Positions 58,779 through 64,000 of a stretch of 64,000 nt of DNA are shown in pieces; position 1 is the first letter of the stretch, and every line of letters begins with the position of its first letter. Location: positions 4,270,001-4,334,000 of the forward strand of contig NZ_CP036275.1 of NCBI RefSeq assembly GCF_007747795.1, read 5' to 3'. This stretch comes from Maioricimonas rarisocia (lineage in GTDB: Bacteria > Planctomycetota > Planctomycetia > Planctomycetales > Planctomycetaceae). The notes beneath the pieces are model-generated. The model saw only the letters and a list, made by a program, of their open reading frames with translations, was not told where the DNA came from and did not search any database. The translations under genes were made by a program, and so were the position numbers.

Positions 58779-60503
58779 TCACTTGGCCGCGACGTGGCTG
58801 GTCTGAGCCGTGGCATCCGCGTCGACCACCATCGTCGGCCCCAGGACGTCGACGGTTTCCGCTGCCGGCTGGCAACAGGGGGACTCTTCCCGCCACCACC
58901 GGGCCGCATGCTGCTGCGACCATCCGCTGGCGTCCTCGCAGGCCTCGAGTGCCTCTTCCAGCTCGACTGCCGAGGCGAAACGGCTCTCGGGCCGCTTGCT
59001 GAGGCATTTCATCACGATCGCTTCGAGATCGTCGGGAATGCCATCCAGCAGACTCGAAGGCCGATCCGGATCCTGATTGACGTGCGCGAAGACCACCTTC
59101 AGGGCCCGGTCGCCATCGAACACCGGTCGACCAGTCAGCATGTAGAAGGCCGTCGCGCCGAGCGAGTAGATGTCGGCACGGGCGTCGATCGGTCCGTCGC
59201 CGATTGTCGATTCGGGAGCCGCATACTGGGGCGAGCCGAGGACCATCCCGTCGCGACTGAGCGTCACGTCGCCGCCGGCGTCGGTCGATTTGACCAGCCC
59301 GAAGTCGAGCAGTTTCGCAACGTCGTACAGTCCTCCCCGCTCGGCCGCGAAGATGTTGCCCGGCTTGAGGTCCCGGTGGATCAGCCCGGACGTGTGAGCT
59401 TCCTGCAGAGCCGAACAGACCTGCCGCAGCAGGAAGATGACCCGCGCCGGCTCCATCGGCCCGGTCGACTCGACGAGCTGCTGCAGGCTCATACCGGGAA
59501 GGTATTCCATCACGTAGTAGAACGTGCCGTCGTCCGAATACCCGTAGTCGTAGATCTCGATCGTATTCGGATGAGACAGTTTTGCGGTGGCCTGCACTTC
59601 GCTTTCGAATCGCGCAATCGTGTGCGAATCGTCAGCCCGCTCGGGGCGAATCAGCTTGATGGCACAGGGCCGCTTCAGCAGGTGATGCTCGGCATGGTAG
59701 ACCTCCCCCATGCCGCCGGAGCCGAGCTTCTCACGCAGCGTGTACATCCCCAGCTGCTGGGCGTCGTACGCCTCCCGTTGCAATGCACCGAAGCGGTGAG
59801 AGCCATAGATGGCGATCAACGACGCGATGCCGAGATGCAGACCGGAATCGAACAGGCCCGTGCCCCAGAGCGCGTCCCACATCGCCTGGTGCCGCATTCC
59901 GACGGCTCCGGCCATGATCAGTGGAGCGGCCGCCATCATCAGCACGATCACGGTGGCTCTCACCCACGAATTGGGGATGAACACGCCATACATCGTCAGC
60001 AGCAGGATCCACGGGATCGTCGAGACCTCGAGATGGAGACTGGCCGAAAGCACATCACCAGCGACGAAGGCTGCACACGTATAGTGATGCTGCATGTACG
60101 CGAAGAACAGCGCCGGTACGCCGAAGACGACCAGCTCCATCACTCGCAACTGACGAAAGCGTCGCGCCCGTCCGGGAACGGACAACCAGGCCGCACAGGC
60201 TCCGATGAAGATCGTAATCGCAATGTGCGGGCCGATCAGTCCCGGCTTGCGTGCTTCGATGGCTGCCGGATTCAGCAGATTCTGAAGAAGATACGCTCCG
60301 AAGCCGGCCAGCAGAATCAGCGTTGCCAGTCGCAGGCGACTCTGGAGCAGTCGCGCAAGCTGCTGCTGAAACGGATCGGTCGCCTTCGATGTCAGACCGT
60401 GATGCGGACAGAACCCCAGTCCCCACGCTGCCGCGGCGGCGACGCCGGACGCCGGGGTCGAAACTGGAGTCGCCTCGCCGGAAGAAGACATGCGCTTTCC
60501 CAT
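58779..60503 (-). CDS. serine/threonine protein kinase with N-terminal membrane domain
   Basis: The 574-residue product has six predicted helices in its first 235 residues (such as LATLILLAGFGAYLLQNLL, IGPHIAITIFIGACAAWLSV, ATVIVLMMAAAPLIMAGAVG), then a Hanks-type kinase: LREKLGSGGMGEVYHAEHHL, AIKLI, LIHRDLKPGNIF, KLLDFGLVKSTD and GSPQYAAPESTI. A helical C-terminal segment follows (about 490-574). The kinase lies after the membrane domain, the reverse of most planctomycete PknB-like proteins. Starts at TTG 60524, ATG 60503 or ATG 60491 are possible. Likely a sensor kinase; its signal is unknown. Confidence 0.88.
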   Translation of the reverse strand: MGKRMSSSGEATPVSTPASGVAAAAAWGLGFCPHHGLTSKATDPFQQQLARLLQSRLRLATLILLAGFGAYLLQNLLNPAAIEARKPGLIGPHIAITIFIGACAAWLSVPGRARRFRQLRVMELVVFGVPALFFAYMQHHYTCAAFVAGDVLSASLHLEVSTIPWILLLTMYGVFIPNSWVRATVIVLMMAAAPLIMAGAVGMRHQAMWDALWGTGLFDSGLHLGIASLIAIYGSHRFGALQREAYDAQQLGMYTLREKLGSGGMGEVYHAEHHLLKRPCAIKLIRPERADDSHTIARFESEVQATAKLSHPNTIEIYDYGYSDDGTFYYVMEYLPGMSLQQLVESTGPMEPARVIFLLRQVCSALQEAHTSGLIHRDLKPGNIFAAERGGLYDVAKLLDFGLVKSTDAGGDVTLSRDGMVLGSPQYAAPESTIGDGPIDARADIYSLGATAFYMLTGRPVFDGDRALKVVFAHVNQDPDRPSSLLDGIPDDLEAIVMKCLSKRPESRFASAVELEEALEACEDASGWSQQHAARWWREESPCCQPAAETVDVLGPTMVVDADATAQTSHVAAK

Positions 60504-60773
60504 GGGGGGAGTGACAGTCGACAACGCCTGAATTCTCCGATTCTACCCGCCTCATCGGCTCTGGAGAACCGCCGGACACCCGAACATACTCTCGCAGCGG
60601 TGGCGAGGTTTCGGGATCCGGGCCGGCGAAGAGGTCCTGCGGCGGCTGGTCGAAAGCCCGTCAACAAAGAGACAGGGCCCGCCAGGATCCAGTCGTCTGA
60701 ACGCTCATCCGGGCAGATCGGATCACTTGCGCAGGTCAGTTTACAGCATCCCGCCCCGATTCGTCCCGCCGCA

Positions 60774-61439
60774 TCACGTCCGGGCGACAAACAGCGCCGC
60801 GCACCCGGTGGTTTGGATCTCGACGTTCGAGAAGCGGGACTCGAGCGCGGTTCGCAGGCCGTCCAGACTGTCCGCCTGATTCGTGAAAATCTGCTTGCGG
60901 TTGTAGGCCGACATCAGGTATCGCGCCGCGACGCCACGGCGGACACCTTCTGACAGCAGCGTCGCACCGAACAGGCAGCCGCCCGAAGCCAGCAGCGGCT
61001 TGAGGTGATCGAACACGCACGCCTTCTCTTCGATCGTTCCCGGCAGGCAGTGCAGCAGATACATCAGTCCGATCGAATCGAACCGGCCCAGGTCATCCGG
61101 CACCGGTTCGAGAACATCACAGTGGACCGTCGTCGGCCCATATCGGCGAATTCGCTCGGCGGCGGCCTCCAGACAGTCCTCGTTGAGGTCCATCAGGACG
61201 ATTTCCGGCTGCTCGACGGGAAACCGGCACCGATCAAGAAAGTACCCGGTCCCCACACCGACATCGAGGTGCCGGCCGCTCGCACACCGATCGTAAAGCT
61301 CCACCAGCTTTGGCGTTGGACACCGCCAGATCCACGGATTCGACACGCCGTGGACCAGCAGATCGTAAATGCGGAGAACACGCGGGGTGTAGACGGCCTG
61401 CCCTGCCTCGGCCCCGGAGATTGCCCGCTGTCCACTCAT
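60774..61439 (-). CDS. SAM-dependent methyltransferase (class I)
   Basis: The 221-residue product has motif I HLDVGVGTGYFLDRCRFP, motif II VLMDLNEDCLEAAAERIRR, IGLMYLLHCLPGTIEEK (motif IV region) and FDHLKPLLASGGCLFGATLL, a typical Rossmann methyltransferase of the UbiE/Methyltransf_11-25 type. The substrate is not evident. ATG 61439 is preferred; a frame to 61517 lacks family similarity. It is divergent from glpK. Confidence 0.82.
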   Translation of the reverse strand: MSGQRAISGAEAGQAVYTPRVLRIYDLLVHGVSNPWIWRCPTPKLVELYDRCASGRHLDVGVGTGYFLDRCRFPVEQPEIVLMDLNEDCLEAAAERIRRYGPTTVHCDVLEPVPDDLGRFDSIGLMYLLHCLPGTIEEKACVFDHLKPLLASGGCLFGATLLSEGVRRGVAARYLMSAYNRKQIFTNQADSLDGLRTALESRFSNVEIQTTGCAALFVART

Positions 61440-61586
61440 CGGCTCGACCCTGCTCAACCCGGCCGGGGAGCGCTGCGGCCGGTCGTTGTGTGTTACGCAG
61501 AGAGTACAGAGTCGCACCGACGTCGGATAGACTCAAGGCTCCTCTTCTGAACGCACCCGATGCTCCTCGAGCGCCCGAGGTTTGTG

Positions 61587-63086
61587 ATGCCGAAATACGT
61601 CCTGTCTCTCGACCAGGGAACCACGTCCAGCCGTGCCATCGTCTTCAATACCGCCGGCCGGACGGTAGCGAAAGCCCAGCAGGAATTCCCTCAGATCTAC
61701 CCCCGCCCCGGCGAAGTCGAGCACGATCCCGAGGCAATCTGGGAATCACAGCTGGCGACCGCCCGGCAGGCCCTCAAGGCGGGCGGCCTGGCCCCCTCGG
61801 AAGTCGCCGCCATTGGCATTGCCAACCAGCGGGAGACGACCCTCATCTGGGACCGACAGACCGGCCGCCCCGTCTCGAACGCCATTGTCTGGCAGAGCCG
61901 GATCTCGTCGCCTCTCTGCGAGCGTCTCAAGGCGGACGGACTTGAGCCGCTGGTCCGCGAGAAGACCGGCTTGGTGATCGATGCCTACTTTTCCGGCACA
62001 AAGATCGCCTGGATGCTCAAGCATCAGAACGGACTTCGGGAACGGGCTGAGCGGGGTGATCTCCTGTTCGGGACGGTCGACAGTTTTCTGATCTGGCGAC
62101 TGACCGGCGGACGCGTGCATGCCACCGACGTCAGCAACGCCTGTCGCACGATGCTGTTCAACATCCGCACGCTCGACTGGGACGACGATCTGCTCGAGGC
62201 ACTCAAAATTCCCCGCAGCCTCATGCCGGAGATCCGCCCCAACAGCGGCGTCATCGCCGAGACCGACCCGGCGGTCTTCGGTGCAAAGGTCCCCATCGCC
62301 GGAGTCGCCGGTGACCAGCAGGCGGCAACATTCGGCCAGGCGTGTTTCCGACCCGGTGATGCCAAGAACACGTACGGCACCGGCTGCTTTGTGCTGCTCA
62401 ACACGGGAAACGAGCCGGTCGCCTCGGACAACGGCCTGCTGACGACCGTGGGGTGGCAGATCGGCGACGAGGTGACCTATTGCCTGGAAGGTTCCATCTT
62501 CATTGCCGGTGCAGCCGTCCAGTGGCTGCGGGACGGACTCGGCATGATCCGCGAGTCCTCCGAAGTCGAGACGCTCGCCGCCCTCGCCGAAGACAACGGC
62601 GGCGTCTACTTCGTGCCGGCCTTCGTAGGACTGGGAGCCCCGCACTGGGACTCCGACGCACGTGGCACACTGATCGGTCTGACCCGCGGCACGAATCGGG
62701 GCCACATCGCCCGGGCCGCTCTGGAGGCGATGGCTTACCGCACGCGGGACGTTCTCGACGCGATGCAGCGGGATGCAAACATCGAACTGTCCCGGCTGAA
62801 GGTGGACGGCGGCGCGTCAGTCAACGACCTGCTGATGCAGTTTCAGTCGGACATGCTCGATGTACCGGTGCAGCGGCCGGTTGTTCAGGAGACGACCGCG
62901 CTGGGCGCGGCCTATCTGGCCGGGCTGGCTGTCGGCGTCTGGCCCGACCTGAGTGAGATCGAGAAGAACTGGGCACTGGACCGGGAGTTCCGACCGGCAA
63001 TGGGAGCCGACCAGCGTGAGTCTCTCTATGCAGGCTGGCAGCGTGCGGTAAAGCGGTCGCTCGCCTGGGCGCGGGAGGAGGATTAA
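61587..63086 (+). CDS. glpK: glycerol kinase
   Basis: Phosphorylates glycerol with ATP to glycerol 3-phosphate. The 499-residue product has [17 protein letters not shown] at the N-terminus, [20 protein letters not shown], the [20 protein letters not shown] stretch, [30 protein letters not shown] and [19 protein letters not shown], all family signatures. ATG 61587 is seven bases after CGAGG; an ATG nine codons upstream is less likely. No glycerol facilitator or dehydrogenase is adjacent. Confidence 0.96.
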   Translation: MPKYVLSLDQGTTSSRAIVFNTAGRTVAKAQQEFPQIYPRPGEVEHDPEAIWESQLATARQALKAGGLAPSEVAAIGIANQRETTLIWDRQTGRPVSNAIVWQSRISSPLCERLKADGLEPLVREKTGLVIDAYFSGTKIAWMLKHQNGLRERAERGDLLFGTVDSFLIWRLTGGRVHATDVSNACRTMLFNIRTLDWDDDLLEALKIPRSLMPEIRPNSGVIAETDPAVFGAKVPIAGVAGDQQAATFGQACFRPGDAKNTYGTGCFVLLNTGNEPVASDNGLLTTVGWQIGDEVTYCLEGSIFIAGAAVQWLRDGLGMIRESSEVETLAALAEDNGGVYFVPAFVGLGAPHWDSDARGTLIGLTRGTNRGHIARAALEAMAYRTRDVLDAMQRDANIELSRLKVDGGASVNDLLMQFQSDMLDVPVQRPVVQETTALGAAYLAGLAVGVWPDLSEIEKNWALDREFRPAMGADQRESLYAGWQRAVKRSLAWAREED

Positions 63087-63534
63087 GGCGGCCGGGGGCG
63101 CAGAGTGCTGTCGCCGGAGGCGCACCGCAAGCGTCATTCGGGGCACACCAGCTGATACGAGCCGCGACCGTCAGGGATCGACGGCCGGTTGGAACCGGCC
63201 CTACCGACGTGCCGCTAATGCTCACCCGCCTGCGGCGTGAGAGCATGGCACCCGGTGAGACCAATTCGGGTGGGGCAGGCATTCCAGCCTGCCGGCAAAC
63301 GTCGAGCAGAGTGCCGATCGGGGACGCGCACGGCTCGCAGAGCCGTGGCGCCCGATTTGCCGCCCCCGGGGCCGTAGGGTGCTGTCGCCGAAGGCGACGC
63401 ACCGATCTAACGTCGTGCAGACTCGCCCGCCAGTTCGGATGGTGCGTCACGGAGATGTCCGGTCGCGGCACTTCGAACATCGTGGATAGCCGATGCATGG
63501 CTTGCCATGACACACCCTACAGGGATCTCACGAC
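63087..63534 (+). repeat. third repeat island
   Basis: The 448-bp gap has no gene. Modules seen in order: E (GTGCTGTCGCCGGAGG, 63103-63135), C (CTCACCCGCCTGCGGCGTGA, 63217-63252), B (GGGGCAGGCATTCCAGCCTG, 63268-63320), F (GCACGGCTCGCAGAGCCGTG, 63328-63352) and E again (63375-63407). The order C-B-F-E differs from the islands at 10.5 and 18.9 kb, so modules have been shuffled. Confidence 0.75.
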
Positions 63535-64000
63535 TCATTTCTCATCACTCACACAGTACATGTGCTCCCACGTCCGCAGAAAGATCTCGCCATTCGAGAT
63601 CGCCGGCGTCGAGTTGCTCTGTTCCCCCAGGTCGTTTTCGGCGAGCGTTTCGTACTCGTCCGGATTCGGCGCCAGAACGCGGGTGATGCCGTTCTGCCCC
63701 GTGACGTACAGGCGGCCATCGGCGAACACCATCGAGCCCCAGTGGGGGCCGTCAGACGTGCGGCGGACCTTCCAGCGGGATTCGCCCGTCGCGATGTCGA
63801 TGCATTCGATCGAACCGGGGTTGTCGGCATTCGCCATGAACAGGTTGCCGTCGATGATCACGCCGGTACCGATCCGCTGCGGGTGCCGCTCTTCGCCGTC
63901 ATGCCACAGGCGATTCTCCTCGGTCACGTCGCCCGAGCCCCCCATGCGGAATGCCATGGCCGGTCCGCCGAAACCGGCCAGCACGACGGCAATATTGCCG
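63535..64000 (-). CDS. PQQ-type beta-propeller protein (partial, 3' end only)
   Basis: The frame is open through the right edge, so only the C-terminal 154 or so residues are present. They show PQQ/BamB-like blades: GTGVIIDGNLFMANADNPGS, IECIDIATGESRWKVRR, GSMVFADGRLYVTGQNG and STPAISNGEIFLRTWEHMYC. Related planctomycete proteins are exported propellers. A GTG inside (63984) is not a plausible start, as coding sequence continues upstream of it. Confidence 0.8.
   Translation of the reverse strand, partial: GNIAVVLAGFGGPAMAFRMGGSGDVTEENRLWHDGEERHPQRIGTGVIIDGNLFMANADNPGSIECIDIATGESRWKVRRTSDGPHWGSMVFADGRLYVTGQNGITRVLAPNPDEYETLAENDLGEQSNSTPAISNGEIFLRTWEHMYCVSDEK

Overview
The window is typical of a planctomycete chromosome (phylum Planctomycetota, most likely order Planctomycetales). 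It is GC-rich. It carries several families that are abundant in, or nearly restricted to, that group: two large PSCyt1/DUF1549/DUF1553 secreted cytochromes, a DUF1501 protein, a PVC-type propeller/HEAT/cytochrome dehydrogenase, a DUF1559 pseudopilin, a DUF1598 protein, and Gfo/Idh/MocA oxidoreductases, one of them with a Tat signal. It also has a beta-RFAP synthase with a DUF447 partner, which points to tetrahydromethanopterin synthesis. No rRNA, tRNA, phage, insertion sequence or CRISPR array was seen.

Layout. 1-493: gene-free, with inverted copies of a dispersed hairpin repeat. 0.5-8.3 kb: GT2 glycosyltransferase, methionine aminopeptidase, RND/MMPL exporter, ArnT/PMT-like glycosyltransferase, FAH-family hydrolase, RNA 3'-phosphate cyclase. 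8.3-11.3 kb: glnA behind a sigma-54 type promoter with a long leader, a rho-independent terminator, then a repeat island with a 234-bp tandem duplication. 11.3-19.4 kb: 2-hydroxyacid dehydrogenase, a divergent CsrA-like protein, uppS and cdsA, an LRR lipoprotein, a DUF1549/1553 cytochrome, and a second repeat island. 19.4-28 kb: hslVU, a Tat-exported Gfo/Idh/MocA enzyme, a zinc-ribbon microprotein, a TolB-like propeller, a STAS protein, an exported unknown and DUF1598. 28-38.7 kb: mutM, ppa, PfkB kinase, glucose dehydrogenase, a second DUF1549/1553 protein, a methyltransferase, a coupled coiled-coil/Tsr3-DTW-like pair, a HemP-like protein and a DUF1559 pseudopilin. 38.7-42.5 kb: STAS, an exported unknown, beta-RFAP synthase and DUF447.

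42.7-46.8 kb is the most interesting block. A sigma-70 family factor is divergent from a tightly packed photolyase - SRPBCC - MerR/B12-fold regulator operon. The intergenic region has a good sigma-70 promoter overlapped by an AAATCGTCC direct-repeat set. The regulator resembles light-sensing CarH/LitR proteins but has lost the histidines that hold cobalamin.

46.8-64 kb: rsmB and aroA, an exported protein with 38-residue tandem repeats, a second Gfo/Idh/MocA enzyme, DUF1501 and PVC proteins, a phosphodiesterase/AP-superfamily enzyme, two tandem membrane zinc-ribbon microproteins, a Ser/Thr kinase whose membrane domain precedes the kinase domain, a methyltransferase, glpK, a third repeat island, and the 3' part of a PQQ-type propeller gene running off the right edge.

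Most genes are single or in two- to three-gene units. Overlapping starts and stops support translational coupling for hslV/hslU, DUF447/beta-RFAP synthase, aroA/rsmB, coiled-coil/Tsr3-like and SRPBCC/regulator. Many starts are GTG or TTG, so several N-termini were set by Shine-Dalgarno position and family alignment.
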